Shown here piece after piece: positions 27,163 to 36,588 of a DNA stretch of 64,000 nt. The position numbers and the translations under genes were made by a program. Under the pieces are notes generated by a model. It saw nothing but the letters and a program-made list of their open reading frames with translations, ran no database searches and was not told the DNA's origin. Where the stretch lies: positions 81,159 to 145,158 of the forward strand of contig NZ_AOIO01000034.1 of the NCBI RefSeq assembly GCF_000337555.1. The letters run 5' to 3'. Within the stretch, counting starts at the first letter, position 1; each line of letters begins with the position of its first letter. Origin of the DNA: Natrialba asiatica DSM 12278 (GTDB lineage: Archaea > Halobacteriota > Halobacteria > Halobacteriales > Natrialbaceae).

Positions 27163-27876
27163 ATGCCATTCGGCGTCGACGAAGCCGGCAAGGGTCCGGC
27201 CCTGGGATCGATGTTCGCCGCCGCCGTCCACGTCGAGACGGACGCGGCGCTCCCCGAGGGCATCGCGGACTCGAAACGACTTACCCCCGCCCGCCGCGAC
27301 GAACTCGCGGACACGCTGCGAGCCGACGACCGGATCGGTATCGGTCTCGCCGAAATAACGCCCGCGCAGATCGACGACCCCGAGACGGACATGAACTCGC
27401 TCACCGTGCGAGCGCACGCGCAGGCGATCGAATCCCTTTCGACGGCGAACGAAACCAAGGACGAGAACAAGAACAAAAACGAAAATGAAAACGAAAACGG
27501 AAACGAGTTCGACGCCGATCCGCTGACGGGACTCTGCGACGCCTGCGACACCGACGCCGAACGCTTCGCGCGGCGAGTAACAGACGCCTGCACGCTCGAA
27601 CTCGAACTCGACGCACGCCACGGCGCGGACGAGGACTCGCCGATCGTCGGAGCGGCGAGTATCGTCGCCAAGGTCGCACGCGACGCCCACGTCGAGACGA
27701 TCGCCGACGAGTTCGGCTCGGTCGGTAGCGGGTATCCGAGCGATCCGACGACCCGGGAGTTCCTCGAACGCTACGTCGACGAGCACGGCGAGTTACCGCC
27801 GGTGGCGCGAACGTCGTGGGCGACGTGCGAAGACGTGCTTGCGGCGGCCGAACAGACGGGGCTCGGCCAGTTCTGA
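27163..27876 (+). CDS. rnhB: Ribonuclease HII
   Basis: The 237-residue enzyme removes RNA from RNA-DNA hybrids. It begins with the catalytic motif MPFGVDEAGKGPALGS (D6, E7) and contains IADSKRLTPARRDELA, a further acidic region near DACTLELELDARHG and the conserved IVGAASIVAKVARD. A KNKNENENENGNE insert (27463-27507) of about 15 residues lies in a surface loop, so the protein is longer than the usual 200-215 residues. The insert is a coding microsatellite of GAA/AAC/AAA codons. Housekeeping role and fold are certain. Confidence 0.96.
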   Translation: MPFGVDEAGKGPALGSMFAAAVHVETDAALPEGIADSKRLTPARRDELADTLRADDRIGIGLAEITPAQIDDPETDMNSLTVRAHAQAIESLSTANETKDENKNKNENENENGNEFDADPLTGLCDACDTDAERFARRVTDACTLELELDARHGADEDSPIVGAASIVAKVARDAHVETIADEFGSVGSGYPSDPTTREFLERYVDEHGELPPVARTSWATCEDVLAAAEQTGLGQF

Positions 27877-27949
27877 GACGGCTCGTTGCGAGCGGTCGAT
27901 GACAGTCGTGTTGTTTTATGTGAGTTCTCTTCGCGAGTACACGTAACAC

Positions 27950-28963
27950 GTGCTCGATATTCTGCTCCTGCTCGCGCTCGCGACGGTTGCCACCGGCGTC
28001 GTCTGGAAGGGCAGTTCCTGGCTGGAATCCGCTTCGAACAGCCTCGCGGCCGGCTACGGCGTGCCGCCGGTCGTCCAGGGCGCGCTCATCGCCGCCGCCG
28101 GTTCGAGTATGCCCGAACTGATGAGCGTGCTCCTGGCGACGCTCGTACACGAGGAGTCCGGACTCGGCGTCGGCGCGATCGTCGGCTCGGCCGTCTTTAA
28201 CCTGCTCGTTATCCCCGGCCTCGCCGCGCTCGCCGGCCCCGGAGAGATGCAGACGAACCGCAAACTCGTCTACAAGGAGTCGCTCTTTTACATGCTCTCG
28301 GTCGCCGTGTTGCTGCTGACGTTCTCGCTCGCGGTGATCTACTATCCGATCGGCGAGAACGGCGTCCGGGGCACCGTTACGGGCCCGCTTGCGCTGTTCC
28401 CGATCGCGCTGTACGGGCTGTACGTCTTCACGCAGTACCTCGACACCGCCGAGGACGAACTCGAGGTCGATACGAGCATCGATCTCGCCAAGAACTGGCT
28501 CTGGTTCGGGCTGGGGCTGGTCGTCATCATCGTCGGCGTCGAAGGGCTCGTCCGTGCGGCGGTCGGGCTCGGTGACGCCTTTGGAACGCCGTCATTTCTG
28601 TGGGGGATGACCGTGGTCGCGGCGGGATCGAGCGTTCCGGACGCGTTCGTCAGCGTCGTCGCGGCGCGGTCCGGCCGCTCGTCGGTCAGTCTCGGCAACG
28701 TGCTCGGCAGCAACATCTTCGACCTGCTCGTCGCGGTGCCGATCGGCGTTCTCGCCGCGAGAGGAATGGATATCCAGTTCGCCCACGTCGTTCCGATGAT
28801 GGCCTTTCTCGTCCTCGCGACGGCGATCTTTTTCACGATCGCGCGGACCGATATGCTCCTCTCCGAACGGGAGGCCTGGTTCCTGATCGGCGTGTACGGC
28901 CTGTTCGTGCTCTGGCTCCTCCTTGAGAGCATCGGGCTGCTCTCTATCATACAGACGTCATAG
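27950..28963 (+). CDS. CaCA-family sodium/calcium antiporter-like protein
   Basis: This 337-residue membrane protein has ten or more helices and the duplicated alpha motifs of the cation/Ca2+ exchanger superfamily: AAAGSSMPELMSVLL in the first half and VAAGSSVPDAFVSVV in the second. It should exchange Ca2+ or another cation for Na+ or H+ across the cell membrane. The start is GTG at 27950. An acidic loop (TAEDELEVDTSID) separates the halves. It is 73 bp behind rnhB, possibly with its own promoter (TTTTATG, 27914-27920). Confidence 0.95.
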   Translation: MLDILLLLALATVATGVVWKGSSWLESASNSLAAGYGVPPVVQGALIAAAGSSMPELMSVLLATLVHEESGLGVGAIVGSAVFNLLVIPGLAALAGPGEMQTNRKLVYKESLFYMLSVAVLLLTFSLAVIYYPIGENGVRGTVTGPLALFPIALYGLYVFTQYLDTAEDELEVDTSIDLAKNWLWFGLGLVVIIVGVEGLVRAAVGLGDAFGTPSFLWGMTVVAAGSSVPDAFVSVVAARSGRSSVSLGNVLGSNIFDLLVAVPIGVLAARGMDIQFAHVVPMMAFLVLATAIFFTIARTDMLLSEREAWFLIGVYGLFVLWLLLESIGLLSIIQTS

Positions 28964-29059
28964 GCGCGTTGCAACGGCAGGCGCGCGATTCTTCTCTCTC
29001 GCAGCGATCACTCGACGTGGCGATCGAGCGAAATCGGAGACAACGGAGGTAGTTAACTG

Positions 29060-29170
29060 ATGCCGATCTGTACACGGTGTGAAAACCACGTTTCAATCGA
29101 CTTCGTCCGCGCACACGGTGACGAAGAGGCTGGTACCGTCGACTGGTGTCCGCGTTGCCGTGAGAACTGA
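29060..29170 (+). CDS. DUF7563-type zinc microprotein
   Basis: This 36-residue protein reads MPICTRCENHVSIDFVRAHG and then ends in WCPRCREN. C4/C7 and C30/C33 form a single treble-clef-like zinc site. The pattern matches the haloarchaeal DUF7563 family of very short zinc proteins. The function is unknown. Confidence 0.8.
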   Translation: MPICTRCENHVSIDFVRAHGDEEAGTVDWCPRCREN

Positions 29171-29348
29171 TCGGGCGACCCCAGTCGCCGTATTCTGTAG
29201 TGAACGGCTCGTAGCGGCCGCGACAGCGCGGTCGTGGTCGGAACGGAACGATCGCGGATCAGGAGGAGGATTAGAACCAGAATCAGAATCAGAGCCAAAA
29301 TCAAACCGGCGCAGCGTAAAGACGAGTTCGGCTGAACGGTCTCGCTCG

Positions 29349-30998
29349 TTACTTATCCGTGAGCAGTCGTTCGAGGATCCCCCCGTAGGCGGGCCGCGTG
29401 ATGAGGACCCCGATCAGCACGCCGAGGATCGTGATGATGGCGAACCCGCGGAGGTCGCCGAGGCTCAACACCGCGAGCGGCGACAGCGCGATAACCGTCG
29501 TTGCCGCGGCGGCTCCGATGACCCAGAAGGCCTTGCTAAAGCGAGACTCGAAGACCCGCTGTGAACTCACGTTGCCGTCGCTCATCACCTCGTCGGCGAT
29601 GATGATGAGGTCGTCCACCCCTGTCCCGACGACGGCGATGAACCCGGCCACGTGCGAGAGGTCGATCGGCATTCGTATCAGCGCGGCGAAGCCGAGCAGG
29701 ATGACGACTTCCGAAAGCGCCGTCACGACCATCGGTGCCGCGACGCGCGGGTCGCGATACCGGAGGAAGACGACCCCGCTGACGGTGATCACCGAGAGGA
29801 TCCCGATCATGAGCGAGAACGTCTTGAACTGGTCGGCCAGCGCCGGTTCGGTGGAGTAGGTCTGCTCCTGGCTGAAATCGAGCGGTGCGGTCAGCGCCCC
29901 TGACTGCAGGTTCACGGAGAGGTACTGGGCGTCCTGCTGGGTCGGGACGATCATCTGGAATCCGGGATCGTTCGCCCAGGTTCCGGATTCCATATCACCG
30001 CCGAGTCCGCTGCTCATACTGTGGGCGTCGATTACCTCGTCGTCGACTACCGTGAGCAGACACCACTGTTGCTGATCCTGATCGAAGTTGAACTCGCCGG
30101 CGTCGCGGTCGTGGACCGAACACTGGCCGATTCCCTCCGAGGTAAAGCCGTACTCGTTCATCGAACTTTGGAACTCGGAGGCCGCGCTATTGCCGTCGGA
30201 GCCTTCCGTATTATCGACCGTCACCGGCACGTAGTGAGTGCCCTCTCGATCGTTGAATGCAGGCGGGCTGATATCACTGAAGTCGTCGTCGTTGAGAACG
30301 GTGTCGTTGGTCTGATTCCCGTTCCCGTCGGGATGGTACGCGACGATCTGGACGTCGCCGCGGTCGCTGAGCAGGCCCCGGAGTTCGTTCGGGCTCATCC
30401 CGGGAACCTCGGTGACGATGTAGTAGCCGCCGTCGACGGTCGCCTCCTGGTAGACGTTCCCGCCGGAGAGGCCCGCTTCGTTAACCCGCAACTCGATCGT
30501 ATTGATCATCTCGTCGCGCGTCTCCTGCGTGACGCCGTTTTCGACGTCGTCTTCGGTCGCGTCGAGGCCGGCGCTCTGGAGTGCGCTTGCGAACTCCGCC
30601 GCGGTGACGTTCTCGGTGAAGACCTCGGCGGTGTATCGGTCGTCGTTCTCGTGGTAGCGCACGGTCGCATCCGACCTCTCGATGTCGAGTTCAGCGTAGA
30701 GCGTCGTCTCGATATCGCGTTGGTCGTTGTCGTCGATGTCGAGTTCGTCGACCATCATGCCGGTTGCGGGTGCGCTCACTCGCGTGCCGCCGTCGAGACC
30801 GATCCCGTACTCGAGGTTCGTAAAGCCCTCGTCGCCGGACTGGTTGGCAGCGGTTTCGTTGTCGCCGAGGTTGTCGGCGAGGGAGTCGTCCGCCATGATG
30901 CCGCCCGGGATGAACAGGGCGACCATGGCGAACGCGAGGAAGGCGACGAGCAGGATAACCCGCCAGTATTCCTTGACGAAGGCGATCGGATTCGTCAT
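29349..30998 (-). CDS. secD: Protein-export membrane protein SecD
   Basis: The 549-residue archaeal SecD has TM1 at about 10-30, a long extracellular P1-type region (about 31-340, LDGGTRVSAPATG and TIELRVNEAGLSGGNVYQEA) and five C-terminal helices with LGFAALIRMPIDLSHVAGFI, AVVGTGVDDLIIIADEV and AIITILGVLIGVLITRPAYG. With SecF it uses the ion gradient to finish translocation through SecYEG on the outer face. The ATG overlaps the secF stop by four bases. Archaea have secF before secD and lack SecA, as here. Confidence 0.96.
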   Translation of the reverse strand: MTNPIAFVKEYWRVILLVAFLAFAMVALFIPGGIMADDSLADNLGDNETAANQSGDEGFTNLEYGIGLDGGTRVSAPATGMMVDELDIDDNDQRDIETTLYAELDIERSDATVRYHENDDRYTAEVFTENVTAAEFASALQSAGLDATEDDVENGVTQETRDEMINTIELRVNEAGLSGGNVYQEATVDGGYYIVTEVPGMSPNELRGLLSDRGDVQIVAYHPDGNGNQTNDTVLNDDDFSDISPPAFNDREGTHYVPVTVDNTEGSDGNSAASEFQSSMNEYGFTSEGIGQCSVHDRDAGEFNFDQDQQQWCLLTVVDDEVIDAHSMSSGLGGDMESGTWANDPGFQMIVPTQQDAQYLSVNLQSGALTAPLDFSQEQTYSTEPALADQFKTFSLMIGILSVITVSGVVFLRYRDPRVAAPMVVTALSEVVILLGFAALIRMPIDLSHVAGFIAVVGTGVDDLIIIADEVMSDGNVSSQRVFESRFSKAFWVIGAAAATTVIALSPLAVLSLGDLRGFAIITILGVLIGVLITRPAYGGILERLLTDK

Positions 30999-31891
30999 GA
31001 TCGCACCCCTTCGAACTTGTACCAACGAAGCAGACTCAGGTTCAACAGGTAGGTGTTCATCAGGTCGGCGGCGAGGCCGACGAAGAGGATGGTCCCGATC
31101 GACGCCAGGAGTTCAATGCCGAAGAGCGAGGCGACGATTCCCATGACGAGCATCGCTGCCATGGAAGTGATGGTCATCGTCACGCCGGTCGTCATGGCTC
31201 GCGAGGTGCTCTCGTAGAAGTCGCCGCTCCGGCGGAGCACGTGATTGTTCAACAGGATGTCCGAGTCGACGGAGTAGCCGATCAACATCAGGAGTGCGGC
31301 GACGGTCCCGAGCGAGAGCGAGATGCCCGCGATCGACATGAACGCGAGCGGGATCACGAGGTCCGAAAACGCCGAGAGGACGATCGCGATGGAGGGGACG
31401 AACGTCCGAAAGAGCAAGAACGTGAGCGCGCTCATGCCGACGAACGCGACGGCGAGACCGAGCAGCGCGGTCTGTTGGGTCTGGGCCGCGAAACTCGGTG
31501 ACGCCGTCGATTCCTGCTGAACGATTTCGGCGTTCCCGTCTTGCTCGAGTTCAGCGGTGGCTTGCTCACTTAACGTTTGAATCGCCTCGTCGTCTTCGAC
31601 GCCAGCGAACTGGACGGTATACTGATTGTCGACGCCGGGAGCCTGGATGCGCTGGATGGAATCCGGTTCGACGCTGAACGCCGTCTGGATCTGGGCTTCC
31701 GAGGACGTCGTCTGAATCGTCAACTCTGCACCGCCCGTAAAGTCCATGCCGAGTGGCACTGGCGCGCCGGTGAGCAGAAACGAGCCGCTCAACACGAGCA
31801 GTGCAACGGCGAGGAGTCCGAGCGGTACCGCCGCGAGCTGGCGGTTAGTGTACCGGGGATACTGTATGTCCGGTACGTCGAAATACCCCAT
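30995..31891 (-). CDS. secF: Protein-export membrane protein SecF
   Basis: This 298-residue protein (MGYFDVPDIQYPRYTNRQLA) has six membrane helices, the DFTGGAELTIQ motif after TM1, and the family region LMLIGYSVDSDILLNNHVLR. It forms a complex with SecD in the cell membrane. A GTG at 31903 is an alternative start. The minus-strand AT box at about 31934-31940 (CTAAAAT) is the likely promoter. The stop overlaps the secD ATG (ATGA). Confidence 0.95.
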   Translation of the reverse strand: MGYFDVPDIQYPRYTNRQLAAVPLGLLAVALLVLSGSFLLTGAPVPLGMDFTGGAELTIQTTSSEAQIQTAFSVEPDSIQRIQAPGVDNQYTVQFAGVEDDEAIQTLSEQATAELEQDGNAEIVQQESTASPSFAAQTQQTALLGLAVAFVGMSALTFLLFRTFVPSIAIVLSAFSDLVIPLAFMSIAGISLSLGTVAALLMLIGYSVDSDILLNNHVLRRSGDFYESTSRAMTTGVTMTITSMAAMLVMGIVASLFGIELLASIGTILFVGLAADLMNTYLLNLSLLRWYKFEGVRS

Positions 31892-32008
31892 ATATCGGAC
31901 CACTGGGTGTCGCCCGAGGTAAGCCTTCTCAATTTTAGTCGTCTGTTCCAGAACGAATTGGCGTGAAACGACACCACGCTCAAGCCGGCCGAGACCCTAT
32001 CGGGGAGT

Positions 32009-32377
32009 ATGACAACCAGCTCGCGCACCCGATCCGATCGGCAGCACCGTGGCGATTCTCGAGGCGAGGCGGCAGGTCGAGTCGTCGTTTCGTATCCGGC
32101 CGACCTTTCGGAGTGGGGTCGGTTTCAGATCGAAAAGCCATCGTTCCGCGCCTTCCTTCGCAAGACGCGCGAAAACGCGCGCGAAGGCGATCAGTGGGAC
32201 GAGTTCGTCGGCGTCGGGTGCTGCGGGAACTCGCTCGACGTCCCGCTTCGCGTCGAGGCGGTTGAAGGCGGCGCACTGATCGACGCGGATACGGAGATCA
32301 GCTACGAGATCCGCGAGGCCTGCGGTATCGAGGGCAGTTGGCGCGTGCAGAGCGAGGACGGGCCGAGTCGGGCCTAG
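32009..32377 (+). CDS. Conserved haloarchaeal hypothetical protein
   Basis: This 122-residue protein has a disordered N-terminus, then a folded block: VVVSYPADLSEWGRFQIEKP, SFRAFLRKTRENAREGDQWD, FVGVGCCGNSLDVPLRVEAV and ISYEIREACGIEGSWRV. The CCGN motif is distinctive. It has no signal or membrane helix. I do not recognise a function. It is divergent from secF. Confidence 0.8.
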   Translation: MTTSSRTRSDRQHRGDSRGEAAGRVVVSYPADLSEWGRFQIEKPSFRAFLRKTRENAREGDQWDEFVGVGCCGNSLDVPLRVEAVEGGALIDADTEISYEIREACGIEGSWRVQSEDGPSRA

Positions 32378-32444
32378 CGGGGGGTTCTCGTTTCGTCGTG
32401 GTGGCGCACTGCCGGATAGTGTACTGCCCTGATGGGACGTGTGA

Positions 32445-32945
32445 CTAGTCAGGAAGGTAGCGAACGCTCAGCACGCCGGTGTCGTCCTGGGAATCGGCCG
32501 ACGCCTCGGTCGTGGCCCGACGAACCTCCACCCGAACCGCATCGAGGCGGGCCGCACGCGCGATCGTCTCCTCGTCCTCGAGTACGTCCCGAGCCGCCGC
32601 CTCGAGTTCAGCCGCCGGCACGCAGAAGACGTGAATCTCGCCGGTGCCGGCGCGTTCCTCCTGGATGAACTCGCCGGGATCGGCGTCGGCGGCGAGCGCT
32701 TTGGCGTGCTGGGTGGGGTCGAGATCGCTGTCGACGAGGTCGACGGAGCGCCGCTCGGCCACGTCGATCACTTGCCAGGTGACCTCGAGCGGGGGATCGG
32801 GGGCGACGGTGGCTTCGAGCACGTCGTTCGTTTCGAGGCCGGGATTCGACGCGAGCGTGTGGACCTGCGTCGTCTCGACGTCGCGGACGACGGCGGAGTC
32901 GTCCTCGGCGTGGGTGACGACGAAGGTGCCGGTTTTCTCGGTCAT
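32445..32945 (-). CDS. DUF5812 family protein
   Basis: This 166-residue protein (MTEKTGTFVVTHAEDDSAVV...) matches my recollection of the haloarchaeal DUF5812 family. A small beta-rich N-terminal part (VLEATVAPDPPLEVTWQVID) is followed by acidic helices (DLDPTQHAKALAADADPGEF, ELEAAARDVLEDEETIARAA). It is a soluble cytoplasmic protein of unknown function. The ATG at 32945 is chosen because upstream codons in this frame look non-coding. It is divergent from pgi. Confidence 0.85.
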   Translation of the reverse strand: MTEKTGTFVVTHAEDDSAVVRDVETTQVHTLASNPGLETNDVLEATVAPDPPLEVTWQVIDVAERRSVDLVDSDLDPTQHAKALAADADPGEFIQEERAGTGEIHVFCVPAAELEAAARDVLEDEETIARAARLDAVRVEVRRATTEASADSQDDTGVLSVRYLPD

Positions 32946-33049
32946 GTGCCGGCGTAGGCATCCGGGCGGTTTCGGGGTTTCGGGTCGCTCCGAGGGAACG
33001 ACCGCCGGATGACGGAACGTCTTTACCGCAGGCGGTTGCCCTCTCGCAC

Positions 33050-34357
33050 ATGAACGTCGACATCGGAAACGCGCTTTCGGCGGTTGCCGCTCCGGGTATC
33101 TCGCGGGCGGCGCTCGAGCGCCTCGACGAGCAGGTCGCCGACGCACACGAGCGAATCGACGCCGGAATGGAGGCCGGCGAGCACGGCTACGCCGCGTTGA
33201 ACCTGCCGAACCGGACGGACACCGACGAGATACGGGTTGCCGTCGATCGGGTAACCGGTCCCGACACGAGCGCCATCCTTACCGTCGGTATCGGTGGCAG
33301 CGCACTCGGTGCGGCGACGATCACCGACGCGCTGAACGACGCGGACGATCCCGAGGCGATCTACCTCGACAACGTCGACCCCGACTGGCTCTCGGCGACG
33401 CTCGATCGGCTCGACCTCGAGACCACCGTGCTCAACGTCGTCTCGCGCTCGGGCACGACCGCAGAAACCCTCGCGAATTTCCTCGTCGTCCGCGAGACCT
33501 TCGAGGAAGCCGGCGTCGACTGGACCGAACGAACCATCGTCACGACCGGCGACGACGGGCCACTCCGTGAACTCGCGGAGCGCCACAATCTGCCCTCGCT
33601 CGCAGTTCCCGACGGCGTTCCGGGTCGCTTCTCCGCGCTCTCCGCGGTCGGGCTGGTCGCCGCCGCCGTCTGCGGGCACGATCTCGATGCCCTGCTCCGC
33701 GGGGCGGCCGCCGAGGCCGAGACGCTCACCGGCTCGCTGTTCGAGTGTCCCGCCTACGCCTACGGCGCGACCACCTACGCGCTCGACGCACGCGGCGCAC
33801 GCACGAACGCGATGATGCCCTACGCGGAATCGCTGGAAACCTACGCCGAATGGTTCGCCCAGCTCTGGGCCGAAAGCCTCGGCAAAGACGACCTCGGCCA
33901 GACGCCGGTCCGCGCGCTCGGCGTGACCGACCAACACTCTCAGTTGCAACTCTATCGGGCCGGCCCGCGGGATAAACTCGTCACCTTCGTTACGGTGCAG
34001 GAAACCGCGGCTCGGCCGATCCCTGACACCGACGTCGACGACCTCGCCTATCTCGGTGACGCCTCGCTCGGCGACCTGCTCGACGCCGAGTTCGAAGCGA
34101 CCGAAGCGAGCCTCGCCGCCGCCGGCCGTCCCAACGTCCGCATCGAAATCGACCGCGTCGACGAGTTCGAACTCGGCGGACTGCTCTACGGTATGGAAGC
34201 CGCCTGCGTGCTCGCCGGTGAACTCTACGGCGTGAATACGTTCGAGCAGCCGGCCGTGGAGTGGGCGAAGAAGGCGACTCGCGGTCTGTTGGGCGGCGGC
34301 GAGTTCGCGGAGGCCGAGGCGGTCGCAGAGAAGACGGAGTTGCGGGTCGAGCGGTAA
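33050..34357 (+). CDS. pgi: Glucose-6-phosphate isomerase
   Basis: The 435-residue isomerase interconverts glucose-6-phosphate and fructose-6-phosphate. The sugar-phosphate motif is SRSGTTAETLANF (about 131-143). The catalytic glutamate lies in WAESLGKDD, the conserved histidine in VTDQHSQLQLY, and the C-terminal lysine in WAKKATRGLL. Its length equals other haloarchaeal PGI proteins, which are shorter than the 550-residue bacterial form. The ATG lies just after a short intergenic region shared with the DUF5812 gene. Confidence 0.97.
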   Translation: MNVDIGNALSAVAAPGISRAALERLDEQVADAHERIDAGMEAGEHGYAALNLPNRTDTDEIRVAVDRVTGPDTSAILTVGIGGSALGAATITDALNDADDPEAIYLDNVDPDWLSATLDRLDLETTVLNVVSRSGTTAETLANFLVVRETFEEAGVDWTERTIVTTGDDGPLRELAERHNLPSLAVPDGVPGRFSALSAVGLVAAAVCGHDLDALLRGAAAEAETLTGSLFECPAYAYGATTYALDARGARTNAMMPYAESLETYAEWFAQLWAESLGKDDLGQTPVRALGVTDQHSQLQLYRAGPRDKLVTFVTVQETAARPIPDTDVDDLAYLGDASLGDLLDAEFEATEASLAAAGRPNVRIEIDRVDEFELGGLLYGMEAACVLAGELYGVNTFEQPAVEWAKKATRGLLGGGEFAEAEAVAEKTELRVER

Positions 34358-34476
34358 CGGGACGGGGCGCTCCAGGAGTCGAGCAGATCGGCTTGCGGGG
34401 GTGTCGTTTCCGGAGGAGTACCCGGTGTTTGGGCCGGTTGCGGAGCCCATATGTGGACGCGTACGAAACGTGACGT

Positions 34477-35601
34477 ATGAACCAAGCCACAGGGGCCGAT
34501 GAGGCCGCTGCCGTGACGTCTGCTGCCGTTCCCGGTCTCGGGGCGGTCTTTGCTGCCGTGATGCTCGCGGCGACGCTGCTTCCCGTTACGCGCGGGATCG
34601 AGAGCCCTGCGATCTGGGCGGCGGCCGCGTTCGCGGTCGTGACTGTCGTCGCCTTTCTCGCCAGTCGCCACGGGAGCCTCGACCGGCGACTGGCCGCGGC
34701 TGTCGCGGGCGCGTCGAGTATCGCCGTCGTCGTGCTCTCCGGCTACACGCTGAATCAGGGAATCCCCGTCTCGGTCGAGGTTCCCGTCGTCCAATCGTCG
34801 TTTTCGCTGGTCTTTGCAGCCTTCGTGACGAGCGGACTTGCCGTGGGTGTGGCCGTTGCGGATTACTTCGGGATCGGGCTGGTCGGACTCAAGGAGCGAA
34901 CGCAACGAACGACGATACTGTCTGCGCTCGGCTTTGGTGGATTGCTCGCCCCACAGGTGGGCGCGCTCGTGATCGCACTGCCCGTGATGGCGGCGATCGG
35001 CGAACTGTCGCGGATCCAGTCGGTCGTCGTGAGCCAACTCGGGATGGCGCTTGGAACGGCGATCCTGGTCTGGTGGTACCTCTCGGTGACCGGACGTGAC
35101 CTGTCGTACATCGATCTGCGACGGCCGACGGGGCGAGATCTCCTGCTGATCGCGGGGGGCGTCTTCGTCATCTTCGGGACGCTCGGAGCGATCTCACTGC
35201 TCTTTCAGGCGACCGGCGTCGAGAGTTCGGATCACGGGACGACCCAGCAGGCGGCGGAGAACCCCGAAATCCTGCTGGTGCTGGTACCGGCCTCGATTCT
35301 CGTCATCGGTCCCTTCGAAGAGTTGCTTTATCGAAATATCGTCCAGAAATCGCTGTACGAGTCGTTCTCCCGAGTCGGTGCCATCCTGATCGGCGGCATC
35401 ATCTTCGCGATTATTCACACCCAGGCGTACTGGACTGCCGGCCCGGGACAGGTCGTCGCGAGCCTCGCCGTTATCTTCGGTCTGGCGCTCGTTCTGGGAA
35501 CGCTGTACGAACGAACGGAGAATCTACTCGTGCCGGCGCTCGTTCACGGCGTCTACAACGCCGTCCTCTTCGCGAACCTCTACTTCACGTACAGCGCGTA
35601 A
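34477..35601 (+). CDS. CPBP family intramembrane metalloprotease
   Basis: This 374-residue protein has about ten membrane helices. The CPBP motifs are in the C-terminal third: FEELLYRNIVQKSL (about 283-296), FAIIHTQAYW (about 310) and LVHGVYNAVLFANLYF. The glutamates and histidines form a metal site within the membrane. Such proteases process prenylated proteins, bacteriocins or membrane regulators. The archaeal substrate is unknown. Unlike the copy at 3881-4788, this one is intact. Confidence 0.92.
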   Translation: MNQATGADEAAAVTSAAVPGLGAVFAAVMLAATLLPVTRGIESPAIWAAAAFAVVTVVAFLASRHGSLDRRLAAAVAGASSIAVVVLSGYTLNQGIPVSVEVPVVQSSFSLVFAAFVTSGLAVGVAVADYFGIGLVGLKERTQRTTILSALGFGGLLAPQVGALVIALPVMAAIGELSRIQSVVVSQLGMALGTAILVWWYLSVTGRDLSYIDLRRPTGRDLLLIAGGVFVIFGTLGAISLLFQATGVESSDHGTTQQAAENPEILLVLVPASILVIGPFEELLYRNIVQKSLYESFSRVGAILIGGIIFAIIHTQAYWTAGPGQVVASLAVIFGLALVLGTLYERTENLLVPALVHGVYNAVLFANLYFTYSA

Positions 35602-35632
35602 CCCGGCACACGCTGTCGGAAGCCCGCTGACG

Positions 35633-36091
35633 TTATGACGGGTTCTTCCGCGCGAGTTCAGAGCCGCAGATCGGACACCGTTCTTTTTCCTCGTCGAACT
35701 CGCGGCCACAGCCCTGACACTGGTAGTGCCAGTGGCGCTGTTCCTCGATGCCGTCGCGGGCGATCACGTCGACGGCGACGTTTAATTTCTCGGAGACGTT
35801 TTGCATCGCGTAGTCGTCGGTCACGAGCGTGGCGTCGAGTTCGAAGCTCGCGGCGACGAGGCGGATGTCGGTATCGGAGAGGACGCTCAGGTCGCCGGAC
35901 TCTTTGGCGGCGCGGCGGACCTTCTCGGTGGTGTCTTCGTTCGGGATGTGGATGTGCATGCCCGAACCCTCCATCGCGTCGAAGCGATAGGCGCTCTCGT
36001 CTTCGAGTTCCTCGCGGACGAGGGGGATGGTTGCGGTCTGTTCTGTTGTGTGAAAGTCGTGGATAAAAGCCGAGGAGTCGAGAACGTACAT
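35633..36091 (-). CDS. nob1: rRNA maturation endonuclease Nob1
   Basis: The 152-residue protein has an N-terminal PIN nuclease domain with D5 (MYVLDSSAFIHD), further acidic residues in LSDTDIRLVAASFEL and TLVTDDYAMQ, and a C-terminal zinc ribbon CQGCGREF...CPICGSEL. Nob1 cleaves the 3' end of 16S rRNA during late small-subunit maturation. It lies 4 bp after a PRC-barrel gene. The ATG at 36091 is chosen because the PIN domain starts immediately there. Confidence 0.95.
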   Translation of the reverse strand: MYVLDSSAFIHDFHTTEQTATIPLVREELEDESAYRFDAMEGSGMHIHIPNEDTTEKVRRAAKESGDLSVLSDTDIRLVAASFELDATLVTDDYAMQNVSEKLNVAVDVIARDGIEEQRHWHYQCQGCGREFDEEKERCPICGSELARKNPS

Positions 36092-36095
36092 ACCC

Positions 36096-36341
36096 TTAGC
36101 GCTGGACGACGATGTAGTCTTTGACCGCCTGAACGCGGCTAACGGAGACGAGGAATCGACCGGCGTCGTCGACGCTGAAGTCGACGGCCCGCTCCGGAAG
36201 TTCCTCGTCCGGTTCGATAACGAGGTTGTGAAGTTGACCCGATTTGAGGTCCATGGTGATGTTGTACAGCAGCCCCAGTTCGGTGCCGTCCGACCCCATG
36301 ACGGACTTGCCCGAGAGGTTCTCGGCGAGTATCTCACTCAT
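36096..36341 (-). CDS. PRC-barrel domain protein
   Basis: This 81-residue protein (MSEILAENLSGKSVMGSDGT...) is a complete PRC barrel with GLLYNITMDLKSGQLHNLVI and a final strand VQAVKDYIVVQR. PRC barrels occur in RimM and other RNA-processing proteins. The four-base gap to nob1 supports a role in ribosome assembly. The AT-rich tract at about 36347-36370 (tttactaatcgg, attaaaaa) is the likely promoter. Confidence 0.92.
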   Translation of the reverse strand: MSEILAENLSGKSVMGSDGTELGLLYNITMDLKSGQLHNLVIEPDEELPERAVDFSVDDAGRFLVSVSRVQAVKDYIVVQR

Positions 36342-36588
36342 GCATACTCGTATTTACTAATCGGTATTAAAAACCTCGGGCTCAACGCTGGTTGCGACGG
36401 CGGGCGAAGTCGTCACACAGCGCCAGTGGGAATCTCCGCTCCTGCTCGCGGGTGCCCGACAAAAGCGTTCGGAAACCCTGCTGTGCCGTCGTGAGGACCA
36501 CACTTCTGCACTCGGCTGCGGGGCGTGACGATGGGTTTAACTACCGCCCTCCGGATTCTCTAGGCAAGAGCTTCTCTGGTGGTTCATC

